In this document: in pieces, positions 1 to 8,364 of the stretch
How positions within the stretch are numbered: position 1 is the stretch's first letter
Layout of the letters: each line of letters begins with the position of its first letter
From: Actinomycetota bacterium
Lineage (GTDB): Bacteria > Actinomycetota > Acidimicrobiia > Acidimicrobiales > Microtrichaceae
Assembly: GCA_947473395.1 (NCBI GenBank)
Contig: CANJEC010000004.1
Location: 1-35,657 of the forward strand
DNA length: 35,657 nucleotides
Direction of reading: 5' to 3'
The notes under the pieces: model-generated
What the model saw: the letters and a program-made list of their open reading frames with translations, nothing else
Told to the model about the DNA's origin: nothing
Database searches by the model: none
Program-made: the position numbers and the translations under genes

Positions 1-103
1 GACCGGCAAACATTTTCGACAAGTCCTGCAGGAAAAAGTTCATGGATTCGAACGGGTTGTCATCCCCAGAGGGATCGGAACCGAAGGGGTCAGAAAAACT
101 CAC
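1..103 (-). CDS. 5' end of a minus-strand gene running off the window start; N-terminus MSFSDPFGSDPSGDDNPFESMNFFLQDLSKMFAG, possibly a DUF2342/zincin-type metalloprotease
   Basis: Open frame from GTG (complement of 101-103) to the window edge; -10-like TAGCAT (complement of 110-115) 6 nt upstream of the GTG; N-terminus resembles actinobacterial zinc-dependent metalloproteases (recalled pattern, not searched). Confidence 0.45.
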   Translation of the reverse strand, partial: MSFSDPFGSDPSGDDNPFESMNFFLQDLSKMFAG

Positions 104-139
104 ACCCTCATGCTAGGTCTCTGCTGGCACCAATGAAGC

Positions 140-1096
140 TCAGGACCTAAGAAGTCGTCCAGCTACGCCTAGAGCCGTGTCGGCCACAAGGATCTCGACC
201 ACCCAGGTGGTTGTAGTACTTGTGGGGCGCGATTCAGTGAGCGTTGTGATTCCTATGAACGCTCCATCCGGGTCAAAAACCAGTCCTCCGGTCAACATCT
301 CTGGGTCTGCAGGTTGAGCTGTTGACTGAAACTGTTGCCCTGCTGCGCCAGTGGGTGCGTCAGTGGGTGCGTCAGTGGGTGCGACAGCGACTGGAGCCAG
401 AGGTCGGATTTGAGCCCCGAGTTCTGCGTGAAGAGAACCTTCTTGATCTGCAGCTGTACCCGAATCTCCCGCAGCGAGATGGCCGACTCGGGCCGTGACT
501 CCAAGAATCGGGTCTGCGTAGAACACGGTGACCTGCTGTGTTGCTTTCGGGAACTCTGCTGTTGCTACTGAGGTTCCAGAGCTTGGCCGAATAGGGCGCA
601 GAACTGCCAGGTCGGAGGCAGGATCTGTAGCGATGATCTCTAACTGTTCTTGGCTTCCGTCTGCGCAAGCCGCCCAGACTTCATCATCCGGTGCAAGCAG
701 ATGTGCAGGCAGGAGAAGGTGGCCCTTTGGGTCGAACCGAAGCGCCGTTGCCACGGTGGATGCGGCCAAGCTGATGATGGTGACCTCGGCTACGAACTCG
801 GTCTTCAGCCACGCCTGTTGGGTAGCCGCTCGATCTGCTGACATTTTTGAGGGCTCTTGCTCGGGAAGCTGCCGGGGCTCAGACATCTGCATTGGTCGAG
901 TTGTCCCGAGAGCGAATCCCGTTCCGAGCAGGGCCAAAACCGCGAGCAAGACTGACCCGGCGATCCATCCGGAGCGTCGCTGATCAACCCTGCAGCGAGA
1001 TTCAAGCCCCACCTCACTTGGGTGCTGCCAGACTCGCTCGGCCGTTGGGTGAGGCCTGATTTCGGGGCCGAGTTCTTCTGGTTCGATCTCGGTCAT
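140..1096 (-). CDS. Membrane-anchored trypsin-like (S1/HtrA-type) serine-protease-like protein, possibly catalytically degenerate
   Basis: ORF track entry 140..1471 trimmed to ATG at 1096 (MTEIEPEELGPEIRPHPTAERVWQHPSEVG...); one TM segment; HtrA-like 'ASDLAVLRP' segment; C-terminal 'GGLVFDPDGAFIGITT'; TAACCT 7 nt upstream of the start. Confidence 0.65.
   Translation of the reverse strand: MTEIEPEELGPEIRPHPTAERVWQHPSEVGLESRCRVDQRRSGWIAGSVLLAVLALLGTGFALGTTRPMQMSEPRQLPEQEPSKMSADRAATQQAWLKTEFVAEVTIISLAASTVATALRFDPKGHLLLPAHLLAPDDEVWAACADGSQEQLEIIATDPASDLAVLRPIRPSSGTSVATAEFPKATQQVTVFYADPILGVTARVGHLAAGDSGTAADQEGSLHAELGAQIRPLAPVAVAPTDAPTDAPTGAAGQQFQSTAQPADPEMLTGGLVFDPDGAFIGITTLTESRPTSTTTTWVVEILVADTALGVAGRLLRS
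351..386 (-). repeat. Three copies of a 12-bp tandem repeat (gtgggtgcgtca, last copy gtgggtgcgaca) encoding APTDAPTDAPT
   Basis: Read directly from the sequence. Confidence 0.9.
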
Positions 1097-1332
1097 CGAC
1101 TCAAGGTTAGCTAGGTGATCTCGTAACAAGGTCGCGGCATAGCAGCAAGCGGCAGCTCTGAGTAGTAAAGAATCTCTGCGGTCACCTACTGAATGCCTCG
1201 ACGATGTGGGACCATGAACAGGATCTTCCCTAGGATGAAGACAGTGCCGAGCGGTCAGATGTTGAACAAACCTATGAAGAAACCCATGCAGGTCAACCTG
1301 TTTCTCTTTTCCACGACTACGAGGCACCTGCT

Positions 1333-1548
1333 GTGAGCAATGTGGTGTACCTCGTCCTCGTTGTAGCCCTGAGCTGTGTGGGCATGCTGCTGCTGTGGGT
1401 GAAGAACAGAGATCCAATCTCGCCTGGTTCGTCTGTGGATCAGTTCCAAGACAAGATGCAGGCCCTCGCACCGCCTGAGTCTGAAAGAGACCGCTCCTCG
1501 AGTGCTTCCCCGGATCAAGGAACCTCGCGTCAGAACCGGGGAGTGTGA
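1333..1548 (+). CDS. Small single-TM protein (71 aa)
   Basis: ORF with GTG start; MSNVVYLVLVVALSCVGMLLLWVKNRDP TM-like N-terminus; overlaps the start of mreB. Confidence 0.5.
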   Translation: MSNVVYLVLVVALSCVGMLLLWVKNRDPISPGSSVDQFQDKMQALAPPESERDRSSSASPDQGTSRQNRGV

Positions 1549-2554
1549 TCTGGCACGCGACCTAGCGATCGACCTGGGTACTGCCAACACGTTGGTCTAC
1601 GCCAGAGGAGAGGGCATCGTCTTGAACGAGCCTTCTGTTATCGCGCTCAACAGCAGGACAAACGAAGTCCTTGCCATGGGACGAGATGCATGGAAGATGA
1701 TTGGCCGCACACCGAGCTACATCGTGGCGGTGCGTCCGCTGCGCAAGGGTGCCATCACCGACTTTGAGGTCACTCAAGAGATGATTCGGCTGCTCCTCAA
1801 GCGCGTAGGAGTTAATCGGTTCAATCGCCCCCGAGTGGTGATCTGCGTACCCTCTGCAATTACTGCGGTAGAGAAACGTGCCGTAACAGAAGCAGCTCGA
1901 AAAGCTGGCGCAACAGAAGCGCAGTTGATCGAGCAGCCAATGGCAGCAGCGATCGGGGCGGGATTGCCGATCAATGAACCAATGGCAAACATGGTGGTCG
2001 ACATCGGCGGCGGCACATCAGAGACAGCACTGATCTCTTTGGGGGGAGTGGTTGCGCTGCAAGCAGTGCGAATCGGTTCCTTTGATATTGATGCGGCAAT
2101 CATCACGTATATTCGCCGCGAATATGGGATTGCCATCGGGGAACAGACCGCCGAAGAGATAAAGATTCTGATCGGATCGGCGCACCCAACTCCCGAAGAG
2201 GGTAGGGCCGAGGTGCGCGGCAGAGAGCTGATGTCGGGGCTTCCTCGCACCATCATCTTGTCTGCAGGCGAAGTTCGAGTCGCGATTTCTGACCCTGTCA
2301 ATGCCATGGTCGACTCCGTGCTCGCTTGCCTGTCCGAGGCACCACCCGAACTAGCCCAGGACCTTATTGAGCATGGTATTCATTTGGTAGGCGGCGGATC
2401 GCTCCTGAAAGGCCTCGATCTGCGTATCGCTAACGAGAGTGAGGTTCCTGTGCAGTTGGTTCGACAGCCACTCGAATCGGTTGTGCTAGGTGCGGGGCGC
2501 GTAGTTGAATCCTACGAGGAGTTGCGAGACATGTTTATGGGCGCACGTCGATAG
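1502..2554 (+). CDS. mreB: Rod shape-determining protein MreB
   Basis: LAIDLGTANTLVYARGEGIVLNEPSVIAL, VRPLRKGAITDFEVT, VVDIGGGTSETALISLGG and VGGGSLLKGL are MreB/actin-fold motifs; exact start uncertain. Confidence 0.95.
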   Translation: MLPRIKEPRVRTGECDLARDLAIDLGTANTLVYARGEGIVLNEPSVIALNSRTNEVLAMGRDAWKMIGRTPSYIVAVRPLRKGAITDFEVTQEMIRLLLKRVGVNRFNRPRVVICVPSAITAVEKRAVTEAARKAGATEAQLIEQPMAAAIGAGLPINEPMANMVVDIGGGTSETALISLGGVVALQAVRIGSFDIDAAIITYIRREYGIAIGEQTAEEIKILIGSAHPTPEEGRAEVRGRELMSGLPRTIILSAGEVRVAISDPVNAMVDSVLACLSEAPPELAQDLIEHGIHLVGGGSLLKGLDLRIANESEVPVQLVRQPLESVVLGAGRVVESYEELRDMFMGARR

Positions 2555-2587
2555 GTTGCACGGTCCAGACTCAATGAATGGAGGGAA

Positions 2588-3352
2588 ATGTCATTACTTG
2601 AAGTGCAAGAAGTAGGGGTGCGCTTTGGTGGAGTCCTAGCACTAGAGAGTCTGTCCTTCTCTCTTGAAGCAGAACAGATCTGCGCTCTCATCGGCCCAAA
2701 CGGGGCTGGAAAGACCACCTTGTTCAACGTGATCTCTCGGATTTACGAGCCCTCACAGGGACAAGTTCACTTTGACGGGCATGACTTGCTTGCCGCTCCT
2801 GCGCATAAAATTATGGACTTTGGCGTTGCCCGAACGTTTCAGAATCTGGCGCTTGTTCCAGGCTTGACGGTGCTACAGAACGTGATGATCGGTGCCTATG
2901 GCCGGAGTCGAGGCGGTATCTGGACATCTACCTTGCGGCTACCACCTGTTCGTGCCGAGGAACGTCGAGTCACGGCGCGCTCCCTGCAGATTCTGGATCG
3001 GCTGGGGCTTTCTGAAGTTGCCTCACGACCCTGCACGGGGCTCCCGTATGGCACGCTCAAGCGTATTGAGTTTGCTCGTGCGCTTGCATCGGAGCCCAAA
3101 TTGCTCATGCTTGACGAGCCAGCGAGCGGTCTGACCCATGGTGAAGTCGAGGAGCTTGGGCTGCTGATCCAGCAGATTCGTGATGAGTTCTCGCTCACGG
3201 TTTTGTTGGTTGAGCATCACATGTCCATGGTGATGGCAATCTCGCAGAAGGTGGTGGTGATGGACCTAGGTCGAAAGATTTCCGAGGGCACCCCAGCAGA
3301 GGTTGCTCAGGACTCAAGGGTGATTGCAGCGTATTTAGGGGCCCCGGCGTGA
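2588..3352 (+). CDS. livG: Branched-chain amino-acid-type ABC transporter ATP-binding protein
   Basis: Walker A GPNGAGKTT, LivG-like GVARTFQNLALVPGLTVLQNV, LLMLDEPASGL; ggaggg RBS before ATG. Confidence 0.93.
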   Translation: MSLLEVQEVGVRFGGVLALESLSFSLEAEQICALIGPNGAGKTTLFNVISRIYEPSQGQVHFDGHDLLAAPAHKIMDFGVARTFQNLALVPGLTVLQNVMIGAYGRSRGGIWTSTLRLPPVRAEERRVTARSLQILDRLGLSEVASRPCTGLPYGTLKRIEFARALASEPKLLMLDEPASGLTHGEVEELGLLIQQIRDEFSLTVLLVEHHMSMVMAISQKVVVMDLGRKISEGTPAEVAQDSRVIAAYLGAPA

Positions 3353-3404
3353 GCTCGGCAGGTAATGGCCTGAGCTCGGCAGGTGATGGCGTGAGCTCGG
3401 CAGG
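3349..3404 (+). repeat. 21-bp tandem repeat (about 2.7 copies) covering the livF start region
   Basis: gtgagctcggcaggtaatggc / ctgagctcggcaggtgatggc / gtgagctcggcagg at 3349-3369, 3370-3390, 3391-3404. Confidence 0.95.
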
Positions 3405-4110
3405 ACATCTTCTTGAAGTGACGACTCTTGGTGCCGGCTACGGAATTGTTGAAGTGCTCTTTGGGGTCGACTTGGTGGTCGATCCGGGCGAGGTTGTCGT
3501 GGTGCTCGGCGCAAACGGTGCTGGCAAGACCACCACCTTGCGAGCCATCTCGGGCATGATCGCAGCGACGGGGCAGGTGAAGTTTTTGGGAGAATCCGTG
3601 TTGGGTCGTCGGCCGGATCAGCTGGTGAAACGCGGCATGGCCCATGTGCCTCAGGGGCGCGGCACGGTGACCTCGCTCACCGTGGAGGAGAATCTGCGAA
3701 TCGGTGCTTTTGTGCGTTCGGATGAGCAGGTCGAGTCCGATATTGAGCAGTGGTTTGAGGCGTTTCCTCGTCTTGGCGAGCGGCGTGATCAGCTTGCTGG
3801 TTCGATGTCTGGTGGTGAGCAGCAGATGCTGGCCATTGCTCGTGCGTTGATGTCGCGGCCCAAGTTGTTGTTACTTGACGAGCCCTCCTTGGGCCTGGCG
3901 CCTTTGGTCACTCATGAGGTCTTTGATCGCCTCCGTGAGATTTCGACTTCTACTGGGACTGCAGTGTTGTTGGTTGAGCAGAATGCAAACCTTGCTCTGG
4001 AGTTCGCTGCACGGGCGTATGTGCTTGAGGCCGGTCGGATTGTTATCTCCGGTAATGCCGCGGATCTTCAGGGCGACGCTGCAATCCAGAAGGCGTATCT
4101 CGGTGTCTGA
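3349..4110 (+). CDS. livF: Branched-chain amino-acid-type ABC transporter ATP-binding protein
   Basis: GANGAGKTTTLRAISG, HVPQGRGTVTSLTVEENLRIGA, SGGEQQMLAIARALM; GTGA overlap with livG. Confidence 0.93.
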   Translation: MSSAGNGLSSAGDGVSSAGHLLEVTTLGAGYGIVEVLFGVDLVVDPGEVVVVLGANGAGKTTTLRAISGMIAATGQVKFLGESVLGRRPDQLVKRGMAHVPQGRGTVTSLTVEENLRIGAFVRSDEQVESDIEQWFEAFPRLGERRDQLAGSMSGGEQQMLAIARALMSRPKLLLLDEPSLGLAPLVTHEVFDRLREISTSTGTAVLLVEQNANLALEFAARAYVLEAGRIVISGNAADLQGDAAIQKAYLGV

Positions 4111-4173
4111 GGCCATGCAGGTAGTCGGCGCAATTTTGACAGCAGACGCAGGTCTGCGTGATTGGTTGGATTC

Positions 4174-5058
4174 GTGACGGACTTTCTTCAGATTCTTCTT
4201 GTGGGAATTGGCGACGGTGCGGTGTACGCGATGCTGGGCCTTGGGCTCGTGGTGATTTACCGCTCCACCGGATTATTGAACTTTGCCCAAGGTGAGATGG
4301 CAATGTTCTCGACCTTCATCGTTTGGACCATGTGGAGTCTGGGATTGCCGATGTGGTTAGCCATTCTGGGCGGAATGGCCGGAGGTTTCTGCGTTGGTGC
4401 TTTGGTGCATCAGGTTGCGGTTCGGCCTGTAGGCGATCCGCATGAAAAGCCGCTCGCAGTGGTGATTGTTACCATTGGACTTTTTCTAGGCGTGAACGGC
4501 GCTGCGCAGCTTATTTGGGGAACCCTTGATCGCAGTATGCCCCCGCTGTTTGGCCGCGGTCAGGTCACCGTCTTTGGGGTAGCTGTTGCTTGGCAGAAAA
4601 TCGGTGCAGTCATTGTGCTCGGCGTGATGGTGCTGCTCTTTTATCTGCTGTTTCAGCACACCAAGCTTGGTTTGGCCATGCGTGCTGTGGCTTCGAATTC
4701 GGAGTCGGCTTCACTCGTTGGCATTCCGGTTCCACGTTTGTTGATGCTCGGGTGGGGACTCGCTGCTGCAGTGGGAACTGTTGCTGGCGTCTTTATTGCG
4801 CCAAACCTGGGCCTGGGAACGAACTTGATGCAGCTGACCTTGATCTTCGGTTTTGCGGCGATCACTCTTGGCGGATTTGATTCCCTAGTTGGCGCGGTAG
4901 TTGGCGGCTTTGTGGTGGGAGCGCTCTCTTCGGTGATGCCTCGATACATCACGATTTTTGAAAAAATGCCGCTAGCCCCAGCGTTTATTCTGATTCTGGC
5001 AGTGTTGCTGTTCAGGCCAGAGGGACTCTTTGGCAAGAAGCAGGTGACCCGCGTATGA
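4174..5058 (+). CDS. livH: Branched-chain amino-acid-type ABC transporter permease
   Basis: GDGAVYAMLGLGLVVIYRSTGLLNFAQGEMAM motif; ORF track starts at TTG 4162, GTG 4174 preferred. Confidence 0.92.
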   Translation: MTDFLQILLVGIGDGAVYAMLGLGLVVIYRSTGLLNFAQGEMAMFSTFIVWTMWSLGLPMWLAILGGMAGGFCVGALVHQVAVRPVGDPHEKPLAVVIVTIGLFLGVNGAAQLIWGTLDRSMPPLFGRGQVTVFGVAVAWQKIGAVIVLGVMVLLFYLLFQHTKLGLAMRAVASNSESASLVGIPVPRLLMLGWGLAAAVGTVAGVFIAPNLGLGTNLMQLTLIFGFAAITLGGFDSLVGAVVGGFVVGALSSVMPRYITIFEKMPLAPAFILILAVLLFRPEGLFGKKQVTRV

Positions 5059-6134
5059 GCACCTCCGTTACTGCAGGTGCTTCTGCTCACCGAAGCCCCC
5101 GCGACTGGGCGCTCAAGGTTGCTCCTTGGGTTGTTCTGTTTGTGATTCTTGCGATTGTGCCGTTTCAGTTTCCGTCATTTCGGGTAGAACAAATTTGTTT
5201 CTGGATGACCCTGGCGATCGCTGCTTGCGGACTCAATCTGTTGACGGGTTATAACGGCCAAATCTCTGTGGGCCACGGGGCCTTGTTCGGGATTGGTGCG
5301 TACACCACAGGAATTTTGATTACCGAATTTGGAGTTCCCTTGTTTGGTGCAACCGTGGCATCAGCTGTGGTGTGTTTCGCCGCAGGGATCCTGATTGGAT
5401 TGCCAGCACTGCGTATCAAGGGCCTCTACCTTGCCCTCGTCACCTTGGCAGTGGCGACCCTGTTCCCACTCTTTTTGGAGCAGTTCAGCGCGATCACGGG
5501 CGGCAGCGGGGGCCTGCAAATTACAAGCCCTCAGCTCTATCGCGGTGAGATGCGAGAGCGGCCAATTCGGTTGGAGTCCCCGATCGCTGGGCTAGAAAAT
5601 GACCAGTGGAAGTACTTCGTGTTCCTAGGTATCACCGTTGTGATCTTCATCTTGTCTCGCAACTTGATCAAGAGCAGGGTGGGGCGATCGTTGGTTGCAG
5701 TACGCGACAATGAAGTTGCTGCTGAATCCTCGGGAATCCCGGTATCGCAAGTGAAAATAGTGACGTTCGGTTTGAGCGCGGCTATTGCTGGAATCGGTGG
5801 ATCGCTGTTTGCCCTCGATCAGGGTCAGCTCTACCCGAGTTCGTTCACTATCGTTTTGTCTATCTACATCCTTGTGGCGGTTGTTGTGGGTGGGGCGGCA
5901 AGCATTATCGGCCCTGCAATCGGGGCAGTTTTTTATGGCCTGTTCTCGGACGTGATTATTCAACAGATGCCTGATCGGATTCAGCCCGCTCGGGCAGTTA
6001 TCCTTGGAGTTTTGTTGATTCTGTTAATGCTGCTAGCCCCGGGTGGGGTCGTTGGAGGGTTTCGCACGCTTCAGGCCAAGTGGTCCGCCCGAAGGAGTTC
6101 TGCCCATAACCCGAGTCCAGACCCCATCTCGTAA
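5055..6134 (+). CDS. livM: Branched-chain amino-acid-type ABC transporter permease
   Basis: LNLLTGYNGQISVGHGALFGIGAYTTGIL, LPALRIKGLYLALVTLA; ATGA overlap with livH. Confidence 0.92.
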   Translation: MSTSVTAGASAHRSPRDWALKVAPWVVLFVILAIVPFQFPSFRVEQICFWMTLAIAACGLNLLTGYNGQISVGHGALFGIGAYTTGILITEFGVPLFGATVASAVVCFAAGILIGLPALRIKGLYLALVTLAVATLFPLFLEQFSAITGGSGGLQITSPQLYRGEMRERPIRLESPIAGLENDQWKYFVFLGITVVIFILSRNLIKSRVGRSLVAVRDNEVAAESSGIPVSQVKIVTFGLSAAIAGIGGSLFALDQGQLYPSSFTIVLSIYILVAVVVGGAASIIGPAIGAVFYGLFSDVIIQQMPDRIQPARAVILGVLLILLMLLAPGGVVGGFRTLQAKWSARRSSAHNPSPDPIS

Positions 6135-6160
6135 CAGCAGAGCGCAGACCGCCCACAACC

Positions 6161-6200
6161 AGTACCTACAAATAGCAACCAGTACCTACAAATAACAACC
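6161..6200 (+). repeat. 20-bp direct tandem repeat upstream of the binding-protein gene
   Basis: agtacctacaaatagcaacc (6161-6180) / agtacctacaaataacaacc (6181-6200), one mismatch. Confidence 0.95.
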
Positions 6201-6226
6201 AGTTTCCCTTCCCCTTAGGAGTAGAG

Positions 6227-7567
6227 ATGAAAAAAACCTCGGTACAAGTCAGCGCAGCACTGCTGCTCGGGTTCGCCCTAATCGGCGGAGCTTGCGGAGG
6301 ACGCGATGATTCCTCCTCGAGTGCGTCAACTGAGACCACCGCTAGCGACTCAACAGAAGCTGCGTTTATTGACCCGGCTGCGGATTGCACCGATTACAAG
6401 GGCACTCAAGGAGTTGCGGGCGACACCATCAAGATTGGTACGGTCCGACCCGAGTCTGGCTCCTATGCCATTTATGACAATGTCACCAAGGGTCTCGAGG
6501 CTTACTTCAAGTCGGCGAACGCCTCTGGTGGGCTTCCTGCAGCAGACGGTAAGAAGTATCAGGTTGAACTCATCAAAAAGAATGACGAGTACGACCCAGC
6601 TAAGACTCCGGCCTTGGTCAAACAACTTGTAGAAGAAGATGGCGTCTTTGCCCTAGTCGGCAATATCGGCACCGAGACCAACAAGTCCGTGCGTGATTAC
6701 CTCAATGAGAACTGTGTTCCCAACATTGGGCTCGCTACGGGTTCTACCCAGTGGGGAGACGCGAATGCGTACCCGTGGTACATCTCGGGTCTGCCCTCTT
6801 ATGCAACAGAGGCGAACGCCTGGATTAGCTATCTAGAAGAGGTCAACCCAACAGCCAAGATTGCGTTGCTGTATCAGGATGACGATTTCGGTCAGAGCTA
6901 TAAGGCCGCCATCGAGAAAGCCATTGAAGGCACCAAGATCACCTTGGTTGGTGAAGAGGGTTTCAACCCGCTTGCCGGTAGCACCACAGAGGCATCGGTC
7001 ACGAAGCTGTCGCAGTCGGGCGCAGATACCTTCATCGTGGGCGTCGGCGGAACTGCTTGCCCGTTGACCTTGTCCTTTGTGCCCGCGACTTGGACTCCCA
7101 TGACCATAATTTCGGTTACGTGTGCATCGAAGACGGCTCTGGCCCTAGCCGGAGGCAAGGATCAGGGTGTCTACATGGCTCAGCCCACGCTCGACCCTGC
7201 TGACCCTGCTGATCAGACCAACCCGAAGGTTGTGGAATTCGCAACTCAGGGTGCGGCCGCTGGCCTAGATGAGGCACAGATCCAGGGTGGCATTGCGTCG
7301 GTTGGTTGGGGCTTTGGATCCATGTTTGCCCTGGGACTCAAGAACGCAACCACTGTTGATCGGGCTGCGGTCATGAATGCCTTGTACTCGCTTCAGGACA
7401 CCACCTTTGGTCTCATCCGTGATGAGGTAACCGTGAACACTGATGGCGCCAAAGACCCTTGGGCCATCGAAGGATTCAGAATCGTTCAGCGTGAAAACGG
7501 TGCTTGGGTTGAGATGGCGCCTGTGACCAACGAAGAGGGTAAGTCGAATAGCTTCGCCGGTCAGTAA
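6227..7567 (+). CDS. ABC transporter substrate-binding lipoprotein (LivJ/LivK-like periplasmic binding protein)
   Basis: Lipoprotein signal LLLGFALIGGACGG; IKIGTVRPESGSYAIYDNVTKGLEAYFKSAN, ALLYQDDDFGQSYKAAIE; taggag RBS. Confidence 0.9.
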   Translation: MKKTSVQVSAALLLGFALIGGACGGRDDSSSSASTETTASDSTEAAFIDPAADCTDYKGTQGVAGDTIKIGTVRPESGSYAIYDNVTKGLEAYFKSANASGGLPAADGKKYQVELIKKNDEYDPAKTPALVKQLVEEDGVFALVGNIGTETNKSVRDYLNENCVPNIGLATGSTQWGDANAYPWYISGLPSYATEANAWISYLEEVNPTAKIALLYQDDDFGQSYKAAIEKAIEGTKITLVGEEGFNPLAGSTTEASVTKLSQSGADTFIVGVGGTACPLTLSFVPATWTPMTIISVTCASKTALALAGGKDQGVYMAQPTLDPADPADQTNPKVVEFATQGAAAGLDEAQIQGGIASVGWGFGSMFALGLKNATTVDRAAVMNALYSLQDTTFGLIRDEVTVNTDGAKDPWAIEGFRIVQRENGAWVEMAPVTNEEGKSNSFAGQ

Positions 7568-7600
7568 TCCGGCGTTCGTGTAGCTAACTGATTCGTAGCT

Positions 7601-8230
7601 TTAGAGCTGCTCGCCGAGTTCGATGGCGAGCAGCTCTTCTGCTGCTTGGCGCACCTGCAAGTCTCGGTCTTGGGTCAGTTTTCTGAGCATGGCCGTCACC
7701 TGTGGGCCCTCGAAAGCAGCGAGTGCAAGGACTGCTCGCCTACGCACCGTGGCCCGATCAGAACATCCCGAAAGGACGGCGGGCAAACCGTCTGGGTCGC
7801 CAATTGACCCGAGGGCAGCAACGGCAGCTTCGCGACACAGCGCATCTTCATGAGTGACTGCTAGGTGGCAAAGCATCTGAACAGTCTCAAGGTCCGCGTC
7901 GGTTCGTTCACCGCAGGCAAAGGCGGCGACCTCTACTACGGAGTCATCTGAATCACTCAGGAGCTGGCGGAGTTCTCTTTGGGCAGAGTCAGAGTAAGCA
8001 GCAATGACAGCGGCCCGCCTACGAGTTACTGCTGCAGAATCGGTCAGGCCAGCAATGAGTTCTTCGCTGCTCAGCGTGCCCATCCGCTGCTTCGCAGCGA
8101 GAGCACTGGCGCGAACCTCTGCATCGGTGTCTGTTAATCCTGCTTGGGCCACCGAGAGTTGTCCGAGGTGGCCTGCGCTCACGACGTTGCGACGGCGAGA
8201 TGCAGGGTCGTCATGTGAGTTCGGTGACAT
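7601..8230 (-). CDS. HEAT-repeat domain protein
   Basis: Repeated LTDSAAVTRRRAAVIAA, LLSDSDDSVVEVAAFA, ALGSIGDPDGLPAVLSGCSDRATVRRRAVLALAAFEGP helical repeats. Confidence 0.8.
   Translation of the reverse strand: MSPNSHDDPASRRRNVVSAGHLGQLSVAQAGLTDTDAEVRASALAAKQRMGTLSSEELIAGLTDSAAVTRRRAAVIAAYSDSAQRELRQLLSDSDDSVVEVAAFACGERTDADLETVQMLCHLAVTHEDALCREAAVAALGSIGDPDGLPAVLSGCSDRATVRRRAVLALAAFEGPQVTAMLRKLTQDRDLQVRQAAEELLAIELGEQL
7603..7637. terminator. Putative bidirectional terminator hairpin between convergent genes, embedded in the 3' end of the HEAT-protein gene
   Basis: Perfect 13-bp inverted repeat agagctgctcgcc (7603-7615) / ggcgagcagctct (7625-7637), 9-nt loop. Confidence 0.7.
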
Positions 8231-8298
8231 GTGCTTGCCGTTCCTCGGCTTTCCCTAACCGACTCAGCGCGGAACGCGGTTGAGTAATTTTGGTGCTT

Positions 8299-8325
8299 GG
8301 GCGCCGCAAACAACCTCCGGCGCCC
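8299..8325. promoter_or_regulatory. Dyad (gggcgcc N13 ggcgccc) abutting a -10-like TACACT at 8327-8332; candidate operator
   Basis: Perfect 7-bp inverted repeat directly upstream of the putative -10 for the gene at 8365. Confidence 0.5.
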
Positions 8326-8364
8326 CTACACTGTAAGTCGCATACCTATCAAGAGGAGCGGTTC

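Noticed and set aside
1774-2307. 177-aa minus-strand ORF
   Set aside because: Lies entirely antisense within mreB, no recognisable domain.
4142-4160. gcagac/gtctgc and acgca/tgcgt small inverted repeats in the livF-livH gap
   Set aside because: Stems of 5-6 bp, within expectation; operon is continuous across them.
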